DNA of 64,000 nt from Oceanobacillus timonensis (GTDB lineage Bacteria; Bacillota; Bacilli; Bacillales; Amphibacillaceae), in NCBI RefSeq assembly GCF_900166635.1, contig NZ_LT800497.1:1630368-1694367 (forward strand). The letters run 5' to 3'. Below are positions 35,656 to 44,540 of this stretch, one piece after another; position 1 is the stretch's first letter; the number at the start of each line of letters is the position of its first letter. The notes beneath the pieces were generated by a model that saw only the letters and a list, made by a program, of their open reading frames with translations, was not told the origin of the DNA and ran no database searches. Position numbers and translations under genes: made by a program.

Positions 35656-37242
35656 ATGAGAATAGCAGATGCATTAAAAATTGGAGAGTTATCAGCAGGA
35701 ACACTAATTACAGGACATGAAGGATTAAACAATATAATTAATTCGGTTGAAGTAATGGAGGTTCCTGAAGTATTGGATTGGGTGACACCTGGTATATTGA
35801 TTATGACTACTTTCTATTCGATTAAGGATGATGAAGAAAAACAAATTGACATTGTCCAAACGTTAATTGAAAAAGGTGCATCTGGGATTGTGGTCAAGCT
35901 TGGAAGATTTATTCATGAGCTTCCGGAAAAAATGATCGAATTGGCAGATAAAAGAGATTTTCCGATTATATCCATTCCAAAGAATATTTCTTATATAAAT
36001 ATATTGATGCCTCTATATGAAAAATTATATGAAGAGAAACAACTGCAGATTCAAACACATCATCCATTTTTTAAACTGGAGGAATCAAGTTTTACCTCCA
36101 TGGAGCAAGCAATTGAAAACATTGCGGAAATCGTGAATGCTTCCGTTTACGTGGAGGATCTGGAAGGGAAGCTTTTGTATCGCTCTGCCAATTTTAAAAC
36201 GGATGGATGGAGAAAATCGAGCGCTCTGTTTTCTTCACCGCAAGTTACTTCTTATTTAAAAATGATTGAAGAATGGATTAGAGAATTCAACGATAAGTCA
36301 TTTATTATTTATAAAATGCAAGGGTATAAGAACAAAATGTTAATCCCTTTAGTTTCTAAGAATCAAGTTTTTGGTATTATTCATGTACTCTATGCAGATG
36401 AAAAATTAGCCGAAATAGATGCTGTCACGATGAAGAAAATGAGTAATAAATTGAGTGAACTATTTCTGAGTGATCAAATTTATTATCAAAAACATCGACT
36501 ATACGAAATGGAGTTAATGGAATCTTATTTACATGATGTGAAGGACAATGAAGATAAGGGGATAACCATTGTGCACTTTCAAGCACCGTGGATAACACAG
36601 GCAAACCAGCCGGAAAATGTATTCGTGGATGCTTCCTGTCTAGTCAGAAAAGAGCTGGATGTCTTGTTGAATCAATTTGAATGTGGGAAAACATTTATCT
36701 TTGAAAAACATAATCATTTTTATGCTTTTCATTATGGGGACAAGGCTGATTATCCAATGGTTGTGAAAGCGTGGCAACAGCTGGTCATGCAATATAACGC
36801 AGGAAACAGCGCAGAAACGATTCGTCTTTCAATTAGTCCTTGCATATCGGATGGTCAAAATTTCGATCAGGCGCTTCACTCCGTTACAAAAATGATGGAA
36901 ATAGGGAAAAAGGTAAAACCGGAAGAAAATGTCTATCTCCATGACCAATTAGGAATTTATGAGATATTGATTCATTTAACTTCAGAGGATGTTGTACAAA
37001 AATATACGGATACGGTCTTATCTCCATTGCTCCGGGAAGAAAATGATGAGTTACTCCAAACATTAATCGTTTATTTGGATAATAACGGGAACATATCGAA
37101 AACCTCTGAAAAATTATTCATTCATCGTCGTACATTAAATTACCGGATAAATAAAATTGAAGAGGCATTAAATATGGATATTAGTAACCCGGAGGCTGGT
37201 TTTATTTTACGTTTTTGTTTGAAAATAAAGGAATTATCTTGA
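35656..37242 (+). CDS. PucR-family transcriptional regulator
   Basis: 528 aa. The N-terminal PucR domain (about 1-125) is followed by a GAF-like/GGDEF-like middle and a C-terminal helix-turn-helix of the PucR/CdaR type (YLDNNGNISKTSEKLFIHRRTLNYRINKIEE, about 473-503). Relatives control purine, allantoin, sugar-diacid or proline use, mostly as activators. AAGGAG is nine nt before the ATG. It lies directly upstream of the six-gene operon at 37601-43457, ending in its own terminator, and is its likely activator. Confidence 0.9.
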   Translation: MRIADALKIGELSAGTLITGHEGLNNIINSVEVMEVPEVLDWVTPGILIMTTFYSIKDDEEKQIDIVQTLIEKGASGIVVKLGRFIHELPEKMIELADKRDFPIISIPKNISYINILMPLYEKLYEEKQLQIQTHHPFFKLEESSFTSMEQAIENIAEIVNASVYVEDLEGKLLYRSANFKTDGWRKSSALFSSPQVTSYLKMIEEWIREFNDKSFIIYKMQGYKNKMLIPLVSKNQVFGIIHVLYADEKLAEIDAVTMKKMSNKLSELFLSDQIYYQKHRLYEMELMESYLHDVKDNEDKGITIVHFQAPWITQANQPENVFVDASCLVRKELDVLLNQFECGKTFIFEKHNHFYAFHYGDKADYPMVVKAWQQLVMQYNAGNSAETIRLSISPCISDGQNFDQALHSVTKMMEIGKKVKPEENVYLHDQLGIYEILIHLTSEDVVQKYTDTVLSPLLREENDELLQTLIVYLDNNGNISKTSEKLFIHRRTLNYRINKIEEALNMDISNPEAGFILRFCLKIKELS

Positions 37243-37359
37243 AAAAAGAAGCGCTAGAGATTTTGTAATGATAGAGTGGACTTTATTCTGTAGAAATTTT
37301 TGTATTCACTGAATATTGGCAGCGGTTTGTTAAAATATTGAAAAAATGACAGAATCCGA

Positions 37360-37400
37360 GCAATCCTCAAATTCTATGAGCAGAGTTTGAGGATTGTTTT
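37360..37400 (+). terminator. Rho-independent terminator of the pucR-like gene
   Basis: CAATCCTCAAA (37361-37371) with TTTGAGGATTG (37386-37396), then TTTT. It separates the regulator from the operon, which must have its own promoter. Confidence 0.85.
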
Positions 37401-37521
37401 ATTTTGAAGTGAATAGGGAGTTCAACCCGTTTCACAACAGCTGGAACAAAGCATCCTTTTCATCATTTATAGAAAGCTATATGATAGATGCTTCCCGGGC
37501 CGTGGAAAAAGTGTGAAAATT

Positions 37522-37580
37522 TATTGCGCATATATTGCGCATTTTTAACATTCTAAAACATTTTATAACTCTTTATAATA
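37522..37580 (+). promoter_or_regulatory. tandem TTGCGCA boxes and promoter of the OPT/DUF917 operon
   Basis: TATTGCGCA occurs at 37522-37530 and 37533-37541, one helical turn (11 bp) apart. Downstream is a perfect TATAAT (37575-37580) with a poor -35 (TTCTAA, 37551-37556). A weak -35 plus tandem boxes on one DNA face just upstream is the layout of an activator-dependent promoter. The PucR-like protein is the natural candidate. Confidence 0.6.
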
Positions 37581-37600
37581 GCCGGAAAGGAGATGAGGTA

Positions 37601-38263
37601 ATGTTAGGAATTGTCAGAGTATTAACAACGGACGATGAAAATATTTTGATGGAGCATGGAAAAAGAATGAAAGAGCTGTATCATATTGCCTCAAAAACAA
37701 AATGTATCGGAGAACAGCCGAACGGTATATACGATAATGAATCGGAAGCAGAAGCGATACCGAAGATTATTTCTCTGGCGAAAGAACTATCTCAAGAAAG
37801 AGATATCGATGCCATTACTATCAGCTGTGCTGCAGATCCTGCATTAGATGAAGCTCGCTTGGAAACAGATATTCCAATCATCGGCGCAGGTGTCTCAGGT
37901 GCACATGCTGCCAGTATGGTCGGGAGTAAGGTTGGAATTATAGGGATAACGAAAGAACCTCCCGTAAGAATGAAAAAAGAGCTTGGAAGTCGTTTTCACG
38001 CTTATACTTCTTCATCAAAGCTTAGTAAAACAACAGATTTATTCAAAGCGAATGCAAAACAGGAATTACTGACACTTGTTCACCAGCAGATGGAATCAGG
38101 TGCAGATGTTATTTTATTTGCCTGTACGGGATTTTCAACTATTCGTTTAAAAGATTATTTACAGAAAAGAGTGAAAATTCCTGTGATTGATTTAGTCGAA
38201 GCGCAGGCGATAGCTTATCAGCTAATAGAAACGAGGGAAAAAGATGAAGAAGAAAACGTTTGA
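37601..38263 (+). CDS. aspartate/glutamate/hydantoin racemase family protein
   Basis: 220 aa, cofactor-independent two-Cys racemase fold. The catalytic pair is visible as Cys76 (TISCAADP) and Cys175 (FACTGFST). Substrates in the family include Asp, Glu, hydantoins, maleate and allantoin. The ATG at 37601 follows AAAGGAGATG; upstream in-frame codons lie in the promoter. First gene of the operon, overlapping the transporter gene by 20 bp. It may invert a D- or L-substrate before hydrolysis. The exact compound is unknown. Confidence 0.82.
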   Translation: MLGIVRVLTTDDENILMEHGKRMKELYHIASKTKCIGEQPNGIYDNESEAEAIPKIISLAKELSQERDIDAITISCAADPALDEARLETDIPIIGAGVSGAHAASMVGSKVGIIGITKEPPVRMKKELGSRFHAYTSSSKLSKTTDLFKANAKQELLTLVHQQMESGADVILFACTGFSTIRLKDYLQKRVKIPVIDLVEAQAIAYQLIETREKDEEENV

Positions 38264-39812
38264 TCCTACATTTATCATATTCTCTATTATTATCGCATTT
38301 TTAGGTGCCATTATTGGGATGCAATTAATTACATCCCTGGGGATCACTCCAAACACCTCTATTATCGGTGCTCTGATTGCGATGTTAATTGCGAGAATCC
38401 CGATGCAGATGTTTTATAAATATCGTACATTAGAAAATCAAAATTTGGTGCAAACGACGATATCTGCTGCAACCTTTGGCGCGGCAAACAGCTTATTGAT
38501 TCCAATTGGATTGCCTTATGCGATGGGAGTTCCTGAGTTGATTATTCCTATGCTTATCGGTTCGGGTATTGCGCTTGCAATCGATGCTTTAATCCTATAC
38601 AAGGTGTTTGATACAAAGCTATTTGGTTCAGATGAAGCGTGGCCTTCAGGAATAGCGACAGCAGAAGCCATTAAAGCAGGAGATGAAGGCGGAAAGAAAG
38701 CTAAATACTTAAGTTTGGGTATTCTTGGCGGGGTAATCGGTTCTTATTTTGGCATTTCGATGTCCGCCTTTGGTGTAGCCTTTATCGGTAATATTTGGGC
38801 ACTTGCCATGTTTGGAATCGGCTTGTTGCTTATGGGATATTCTGATCCATTATTCGGAGTAGATTTAAATGCATATTATATTCCGCATGGCATGATGATC
38901 GGAGCAGGAAGTGTGGCACTTTTACAGTTTATTTTCATCCTTGTCAAATCGAGAAAGCAACAGCGGAATATGAAAGAAGAGACATCAGAGCATGTGTATA
39001 CACGTACGGAAAAAGATATCAAAACGGGTTTTGGACTTGGTTATCTATTTTATGCTCTAGGTGCAGTGGTGGTTGCCATTTTAGGTGGAATCATGACAGA
39101 TATGCCTCTATGGCAAATTGCAGTATTTGTTTTATTTGCTGCCCTTGCTGCCATCATCAGTGAAATGATTGTTGGTATTGCCGCTATGCACTCCGGATGG
39201 TTTCCAGCATTTGCAGTAACGCTGATTTTCTTATTAATCGGCATGATGATTGGATTTCCGCCGATTGCCCTTGCATTATTAACTGGATATACCGCTTCTA
39301 CCGGACCTGCCTTTGCGGACTTGGGATTTGATTTGAAAACAGGTGTTATTTTACGAAAGGGAACAACGCTGGAGCAAGAATTATTTGGAAGAAAGCAACA
39401 GCTTAAAAGTGCGTTTATCGGATTTGGTGTTGCATTTGTCGTTGTTTTCTTATTCGCAGAGAGTTTCTTTGAACAAGGGCTCATTCCCCCTGTTGATGCC
39501 GTTTATGCAGCAACGATTGAATCTGGTCTGACTGGAAATGTTGGCATGCTGATATTACTATGGGCCATTCCTGGGGCAATTATCCAGCTTATTGGCGGTC
39601 CAAAACGTCAAATGGGAGTTTTATTTGCGACAGGCTTGTTGATTGTTAACCCGCTCGCCGGCTGGGCTGTTATCGCTGGACTGATTATCCGAATCGCGAT
39701 TATCAAGCTTCGAGGCCAGGAGGCAGAAAATACAATGTATACGATGGCAGCCGGGTTTATTGCTGGTGATGCGATTTATAGTTTCTTTTCATCTATATGG
39801 AAAGCAAGATAA
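38244..39812 (+). CDS. OPT/YSL-family transporter
   Basis: 522-aa membrane protein with about 14 TM segments; shorter than most bacterial OPT proteins (~600+). OPT-like stretches are NLVQTTISAATFGAANSL, DEAWPSGIATAEAIKAGD and PHGMMIGAGS. The family takes up oligopeptides, modified peptides or metal chelates with protons. It overlaps the racemase gene and precedes DUF917 by 16 nt, so it is probably the importer for the operon's substrate. Confidence 0.85.
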   Translation: MKKKTFDPTFIIFSIIIAFLGAIIGMQLITSLGITPNTSIIGALIAMLIARIPMQMFYKYRTLENQNLVQTTISAATFGAANSLLIPIGLPYAMGVPELIIPMLIGSGIALAIDALILYKVFDTKLFGSDEAWPSGIATAEAIKAGDEGGKKAKYLSLGILGGVIGSYFGISMSAFGVAFIGNIWALAMFGIGLLLMGYSDPLFGVDLNAYYIPHGMMIGAGSVALLQFIFILVKSRKQQRNMKEETSEHVYTRTEKDIKTGFGLGYLFYALGAVVVAILGGIMTDMPLWQIAVFVLFAALAAIISEMIVGIAAMHSGWFPAFAVTLIFLLIGMMIGFPPIALALLTGYTASTGPAFADLGFDLKTGVILRKGTTLEQELFGRKQQLKSAFIGFGVAFVVVFLFAESFFEQGLIPPVDAVYAATIESGLTGNVGMLILLWAIPGAIIQLIGGPKRQMGVLFATGLLIVNPLAGWAVIAGLIIRIAIIKLRGQEAENTMYTMAAGFIAGDAIYSFFSSIWKAR

Positions 39813-39828
39813 TTAGGAGGATTGGACA

Positions 39829-40878
39829 ATGGTTAGAAAAATGTTGACAAAAGAAGATGCAATTCGTGCTGTATATGGAGGATGTATTCTCGGCGGAGGT
39901 GGAGGCGGCTGGATCGCTGACGGCTTAGAAAAGGCGGACCTTGCTTTTGCTTTGGGAAAACCGGAGCTGATTACAGTCGATGAATTACAGGATAACGAAT
40001 TTGTTGCTTGTGTTTCGTTAGTGGGAGCTCCATCTGCTGAAGAAATGTATGTAGATTCCGGGCAGTTGGTTGATACCGTCCATCGAATGAAGGCCGAGTT
40101 TAATCAGCCGATTGCAGCATTAATGACAAATGAAAATGGTGCTTCAACCACGATTAATGGCTGGCTGCAGGCGGCAGCATCTGGTTTGCCTGTAATAGAC
40201 GCCCCTTCCAATGGAAGAGCGCATCCAACAGGTTCCATGGGGTCGATGAATCTTTCTGAAGTAGCGGATTATCAATCGATTCAAACCTTTGCTGGAGGGA
40301 AAGGCGATAAAGAAGTAGCTGGTTCTATTACAGGTACACTCGATCTTACTTCCAGTGCAGTCCGCTCCATCTCCGTGCAAGCTGGAGGCATGGTTGGTGT
40401 TTGCCGAAACCCGGTCGATACGCAGTATATGAAGGAAAACGCAGCAGTTGGGGCAATATCACAGGCAATGGAATTGGGAAATGAATTTTTATCTGTGCCG
40501 GAGGGTCCGGAACGCATTGAAAAAGCAGTAACGTACCTAAAAGGAAGAATTATTCATTCTGGTAAAGTGAATGAATTTCAATTGGATAAAACTGGCGGAT
40601 TTGATGTCGGTTATGTGCGTATTGATGATTTAGAGCTTACTTTTTGGAATGAGTATATGACTGCAGAAAAGAATGGGGAGCGTAAAGGAACATTTCCTGA
40701 TCTGATTATGACTTTCGATGTAGAGACGGGGAAACCGCTTGTCAGTGCAGAAATGAAAGAAGGCATCAAAATAGCTGTTATGTCTGTACCAAAAGAGAAC
40801 TTACTTTTAAGCTCTACGATGTACAATCAGAAGTTATTAAAAGCGGTAGAGCCGATTATCAATAAATCTATTATCTAA
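39829..40878 (+). CDS. DUF917 family protein
   Basis: 349 aa; begins with the Gly-rich GGCILGGGGGGWIADGL, typical of DUF917. The family is often found beside hydantoinase/oxoprolinase and transporter genes, with no settled biochemistry. AGGAGG is eight nt before the ATG. Cytoplasmic, without signal or TM segments. In this operon it is a candidate enzyme acting on the imported compound. Confidence 0.82.
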   Translation: MVRKMLTKEDAIRAVYGGCILGGGGGGWIADGLEKADLAFALGKPELITVDELQDNEFVACVSLVGAPSAEEMYVDSGQLVDTVHRMKAEFNQPIAALMTNENGASTTINGWLQAAASGLPVIDAPSNGRAHPTGSMGSMNLSEVADYQSIQTFAGGKGDKEVAGSITGTLDLTSSAVRSISVQAGGMVGVCRNPVDTQYMKENAAVGAISQAMELGNEFLSVPEGPERIEKAVTYLKGRIIHSGKVNEFQLDKTGGFDVGYVRIDDLELTFWNEYMTAEKNGERKGTFPDLIMTFDVETGKPLVSAEMKEGIKIAVMSVPKENLLLSSTMYNQKLLKAVEPIINKSII

Positions 40879-40893
40879 GGAGCTGAAGAGAGA

Positions 40894-41829
40894 ATGTCTT
40901 TAAAACAAACAATGGAAGTTATGGAATTATTAGATGATGCAAGTATTAATGGCGAAAAAATTGTAAAACTGTTCGATGAAATGAATTATTGCGATGCTAG
41001 TTTTGAGACAGTAACCGGGGAAACTGGTTCGACTGATTTCATTAAAGTAGTGATTAAAGGAACGAATGGAAAGGTAGACGGAGGGGATGCTCCTTCTCTA
41101 GGTATTGTTGGAAGATTGGGCGGACTTGGTGCACGTCCAAATCGTATCGGGTTTGTTTCTGATGGGGACGGTGCGGCCGCTGCAGTTACAACAGCTCTGA
41201 AACTAGCAACGATGGCTGAAAAAGGAGATCGTCTGCCTGGGGATATTTATATCACCACACATATTTGCCCAAATGCACCAACTCAACCGCATGAGCCTGT
41301 GGATTTTATGGGATCACCGGTGGATATTTTGACGATGAATCAATATGAAGTATTCCCAGAGATGGATGCAGTATTATCTATCGATACGACAAAAGGAAAT
41401 AAAGTATTTAATCACCGGGGAATAGCATTGTCACCAACTGTGAAGTCGGGATATGTGTTAAAATTCAACGATGATTTAATAAGAATTATGGAAATGACAA
41501 CGGGAGAATTACCAGTCACCTTTGCAGTCACCACACAGGACATTACCCCGTATGGGAATGATGTGTTCCATATTAACAGTATCCTCCAACCAGCAGTTGC
41601 GACTGATGCACCAGTTATTGGTGTAGCAATAACTGCGCAGACAGCTGTTCCAGGAAGCGGTACAGGGGCTAGTCATGAAGTGGATGTTGCACAGGCTGTC
41701 CGTTTCTCTATTGAGGTAGCCAAAGAATTTACTCAGAAGCAAATCGAATTCTATGATAAAGCAGAGTATAATCGTTTGGAAGAACTTTATGGATCGATGA
41801 AACATCTGCAAACATTAGGGAAAGCTTAA
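40894..41829 (+). CDS. DUF1177 family protein
   Basis: 311 aa. The stretch SDGDGAAAAVTTALKLATMA, with LPGDIYITTHICPNAP later, identifies DUF1177. By eye, the Asp-Gly-Asp turn followed by a helix and GD-x-L-x-G-D-I recalls M28/M42-type metallopeptidases, so a co-catalytic metal hydrolase is conceivable; that is my inference. Fifteen nt after DUF917 and one nt before the AroM gene, so clearly one operon. Confidence 0.82.
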   Translation: MSLKQTMEVMELLDDASINGEKIVKLFDEMNYCDASFETVTGETGSTDFIKVVIKGTNGKVDGGDAPSLGIVGRLGGLGARPNRIGFVSDGDGAAAAVTTALKLATMAEKGDRLPGDIYITTHICPNAPTQPHEPVDFMGSPVDILTMNQYEVFPEMDAVLSIDTTKGNKVFNHRGIALSPTVKSGYVLKFNDDLIRIMEMTTGELPVTFAVTTQDITPYGNDVFHINSILQPAVATDAPVIGVAITAQTAVPGSGTGASHEVDVAQAVRFSIEVAKEFTQKQIEFYDKAEYNRLEELYGSMKHLQTLGKA

Positions 41830-41830
41830 A

Positions 41831-42505
41831 ATGGTAAATGGAAGTGTAGGCGTTCTAACAATCGGACAAGCTCCGCGTACAGATGTTACTCCTTCTATTC
41901 AGAGAATTCTTGGTCCAGAAATAGAAATCGTTGAAAGAGGAGCTTTGGATAGGCTCGATACGGATTCATTTCATACCGTTGCGCCGGATACTGCGGATAC
42001 AACGTATATATCCAGGGTCAGAAACGGAGGCTCTGTAAAAATGGGAAAATCAAAACTTCTTCCACTGCTTCAGGAAGAAAGAGATACGTTGGAAGAACAG
42101 ACAGATGTAATTATGATGCTTTGTACAGGAGATTTTCCAACTTTACAAGGGGCCAAGCCAATTATTTATCCAGACGTTGAGTTAAACAAAGCTGTCCGCG
42201 AGGTAATGCCGTCTGGAAATCTGGGGTTAATTATTCCATTAGAAGAGCAAAGAGATTCGCTGATTGAAAAGTGGAATCATCCGGAAATAAAAAAGCTTGT
42301 GGAAGTAGCTTCTCCTTATGAAAAAAGTGATATAGAAGGGGCTGCAAGAGCTTTAAAGAATCAGGGGGCGGATTTGATTGTCCTTGATTGTATGGGGTAC
42401 AATGAAAAGCATGAAGAAAGAGCGATGAATGCAAGTGGATTAAGCGTATTTCTGCCAAGAAAAGTTGCTGCTTATGCAGCGAAAGCATATTTAAATAAAT
42501 TATAA
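41831..42505 (+). CDS. AroM family protein
   Basis: 224 aa. It starts with the AroM signature VGVLTIGQAPRTDVTPS, and has MMLCTGDFP and VLDCMGYNEKHE further on. The family is named from E. coli aroM next to aroL; its function is unknown. The two Cys-centred turns (LCTGDF, DCMGY) sit like the catalytic Cys of Asp/Glu racemases, so a related fold is possible. Only one nt separates it from DUF1177. Confidence 0.85.
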   Translation: MVNGSVGVLTIGQAPRTDVTPSIQRILGPEIEIVERGALDRLDTDSFHTVAPDTADTTYISRVRNGGSVKMGKSKLLPLLQEERDTLEEQTDVIMMLCTGDFPTLQGAKPIIYPDVELNKAVREVMPSGNLGLIIPLEEQRDSLIEKWNHPEIKKLVEVASPYEKSDIEGAARALKNQGADLIVLDCMGYNEKHEERAMNASGLSVFLPRKVAAYAAKAYLNKL

Positions 42506-42533
42506 TTTTAAGGCATAGAAAGAAGGCAGTAAA

Positions 42534-43457
42534 ATGAATTCTTTTCAGCAAACCGTTGCGAAATTAATGAAGCATAATGTATTTGCAGAGAAAGATGCGA
42601 AAATGTTAGTGGTAACCGATCATAGTACCGAAGCTCTGGGCAAGAAATTTCAAGCGGCTTTGGAGCAGGATGATTGGAATGCGGATTTACAAATCATGTC
42701 GGATCGCGATAAATCAGGGGAAGAACCGCCGGAAGCAAATTCGGAAGCGATGCTTGCATATGATCTTGTATTTTGCCTGACCAAGCATTCCCTTACTCAT
42801 ACGGTTGCAAGAAAAAATGCAAATGCCCATGGGGTAAGTGTGATTACGATGCCGGGAATTACGGAAGATATGATTCTGCAAGGAGCGATGAGTGCAGATT
42901 ACAAGCGTGTCGAAAAAGAAACAACCGACATGACTGCTAAGCTGACAAAAGCGAAAGCAGTAACCATTACAACTGGAAAAGAAAAAAATCTTAAGCTTCA
43001 TATTCCACTGGAAGGAAGAGATGGAATAGCCAGCACAGGAATATTCCGCGGCAAAACAGCATCAGGAAATCTTCCATCTGGGGAAGCATATATTGCTCCT
43101 GTAGAAGGATTAGCGGAAGGGAAAATAGAGATAAATGGCTCTATGGCAGGAATTGGATTGGTAGATGAGCCTGTTGTTCTGACAGTTGAAAAAGGACGAC
43201 TTGTTCAAGCAACTGGTGAACAGGGAGCATTACTGTTATCCCTTCTTGGAGAAGGAAATGGGCGTTTGGCAGCTGAGCTTGGAATTGGCACGAACCATGC
43301 TGCGAGAATCACTGGAAATATTTTAGAAGATGAAAAAGCTTATGAGACGGTTCATGTTGCTTTTGGCTCTAATCATACTTTCGGCGGAACGAATAAAGCA
43401 GATGTGCATATTGATTGTGTTACCAAAAACCCGCAATTAGATTGGGAATTTGAATAG
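42534..43457 (+). CDS. M29 (aminopeptidase T)-like protein
   Basis: 307 aa. The C-terminal half has the M29-type order of metal ligands: AAELGIGTN, a Glu in NILEDEK, YETVHVAFGSN, HTFGGTNKADVHID. It is shorter than true aminopeptidase T (~410 aa) and resembles the M29-like branch that also includes non-peptidase enzymes. Last gene of the operon, before a terminator. It would release the final product if the substrate is an amide or peptide. Confidence 0.75.
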   Translation: MNSFQQTVAKLMKHNVFAEKDAKMLVVTDHSTEALGKKFQAALEQDDWNADLQIMSDRDKSGEEPPEANSEAMLAYDLVFCLTKHSLTHTVARKNANAHGVSVITMPGITEDMILQGAMSADYKRVEKETTDMTAKLTKAKAVTITTGKEKNLKLHIPLEGRDGIASTGIFRGKTASGNLPSGEAYIAPVEGLAEGKIEINGSMAGIGLVDEPVVLTVEKGRLVQATGEQGALLLSLLGEGNGRLAAELGIGTNHAARITGNILEDEKAYETVHVAFGSNHTFGGTNKADVHIDCVTKNPQLDWEFE

Positions 43458-43470
43458 AAATAGAAATAGA

Positions 43471-43503
43471 AAACAGATATTCCGCTAGGGGGTATCTGTT
43501 TTT
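43471..43503 (+). terminator. Rho-independent terminator of the OPT/DUF917 operon
   Basis: AAACAGATA (43471-43479) pairs with TATCTGTTT and ends in five T, 13 nt after the last stop. Confidence 0.85.
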
Positions 43504-43565
43504 GCAATCATGCGTATGTTGCTGCAGTACAGAGTTCCGGCATTTCTCATAAAACCAAATGAAGC

Positions 43566-44273
43566 TCATGTATTTTTATCTTTCAACAAATCAACCAACT
43601 TATACAGATAATACGCTCCCCTTAATTGCTGTTCAATTTGATAATCCATATAATCGAGCGCATCGATCACCATTTTTCTGGCATCTGTTAGACTGTGATG
43701 TTGTATCTTATCCAATATATCGCGTACCGTATCCAAGAAATAAACAGAGGATTGTACGGTTTTAATAATCAGTAATTTTCTCATATCCTCGCGAGTATAT
43801 AACCGATAGCCATTTTCCGGATTTCTTTCAGGAATAATTAACCCTTCCTTTTCCCAATGCCTAAGGGTTGTTGCAGCAACATGGAGCTCATTTTCTACTT
43901 CTCCAATCGAATAATGTTTCTTTCGTTGCTTTTTCATAAAATCTTGTATATTGTCCGGGTTTAGGATCGAAACAGCATCCATGGCGTGCTGTTTTCTTTC
44001 GTATAATTCAGCTTGTACTTCATTGACTTTCCATAATGCTTCAATATATTTATTTTCCTGCAGCAGAGGCATCACGATGCGGACAGTCCCCATGCCAAAA
44101 CCTGGGTACATGGCGCGGATACATTGAAAATAGGCTTCGTGAACCTCTGTGTATACCCGATAACCATTTGCTTTTCGGATAGCTTTTGGCACAATACCCC
44201 ATTCCTCATAGTGTCTAAGTGCGCTTGTTCCTACATCTAGTTTTTTAGCAATATCAATTGGTCTTAACTCCAT
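43566..44273 (-). CDS. MerR-type regulator with two MerR DNA-binding domains
   Basis: 235 aa. A first winged helix-turn-helix is at 3-45 (IAKKLDVGTSALRHYEEWG...NGYRVYT). A second complete one is at 120-162 (YSIGEVENELHVAATTLRHWEKEG...NGYRLYT). Each is followed by a helical stretch. Most MerR proteins carry one such domain and dimerise; here one chain could span a whole site. ATG at 44273 after GGAGG. It is divergent from a small ORF and a UvrA-like ABC gene, which it probably regulates. Confidence 0.88.
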   Translation of the reverse strand: MELRPIDIAKKLDVGTSALRHYEEWGIVPKAIRKANGYRVYTEVHEAYFQCIRAMYPGFGMGTVRIVMPLLQENKYIEALWKVNEVQAELYERKQHAMDAVSILNPDNIQDFMKKQRKKHYSIGEVENELHVAATTLRHWEKEGLIIPERNPENGYRLYTREDMRKLLIIKTVQSSVYFLDTVRDILDKIQHHSLTDARKMVIDALDYMDYQIEQQLRGAYYLYKLVDLLKDKNT

Positions 44274-44307
44274 AATTACCTCCAAAGATTCAACTAAAAC
44301 CTTATAG

Positions 44308-44320
44308 ACCCGTGACGGGT
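44308..44320. promoter_or_regulatory. palindrome ACCCGTGACGGGT in the divergent merR/uvrA-like region
   Basis: Perfect 6-1-6 dyad, 35 bp upstream of the MerR start, in otherwise AT-rich DNA, so it is a strong candidate for the regulator's operator. The T run after it (TTTTT) also allows a tiny hairpin terminator on the plus strand. Confidence 0.5.
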
Positions 44321-44423
44321 TTTTATTGATGAACGTTATTATAGCGTATCATTTATTATAAAACATTGCACTTGCACAAATGTTATATGATTGAAATAGA
44401 TGTTTTTAAGGAGGGATATCAAG

Positions 44424-44540
44424 ATGCCATTCGTAATGAAAACACTATTTTTCTATATCACCATGAAAAAAACGTTGCGATTGCAATCAGAATCTATGGA
44501 TAAAACAGAAGCTACGGAGGAGGAATATCAACATGCATAA
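44424..44540 (+). CDS. 38-codon ORF overlapping the UvrA-like start
   Basis: ATG at 44424 lies eight nt after AAGGAGGG, a strong site. The product has a hydrophobic start (MPFVMKTLFFYIT), basic middle and acidic tail. Its stop overlaps the UvrA-like start by eight bases (ATGCATAA), and the next gene's GGAGGAGG lies inside it, so translation is likely coupled. I recognise no family. It may be a leader peptide controlling the ABC protein, as for ribosome-stalling resistance leaders, or a small partner protein. Confidence 0.6.
   Translation: MPFVMKTLFFYITMKKTLRLQSESMDKTEATEEEYQHA

Noticed and set aside
43559..43765. 68-codon plus-strand frame
   Set aside because: Antisense to the tandem-MerR gene and without ribosome site.
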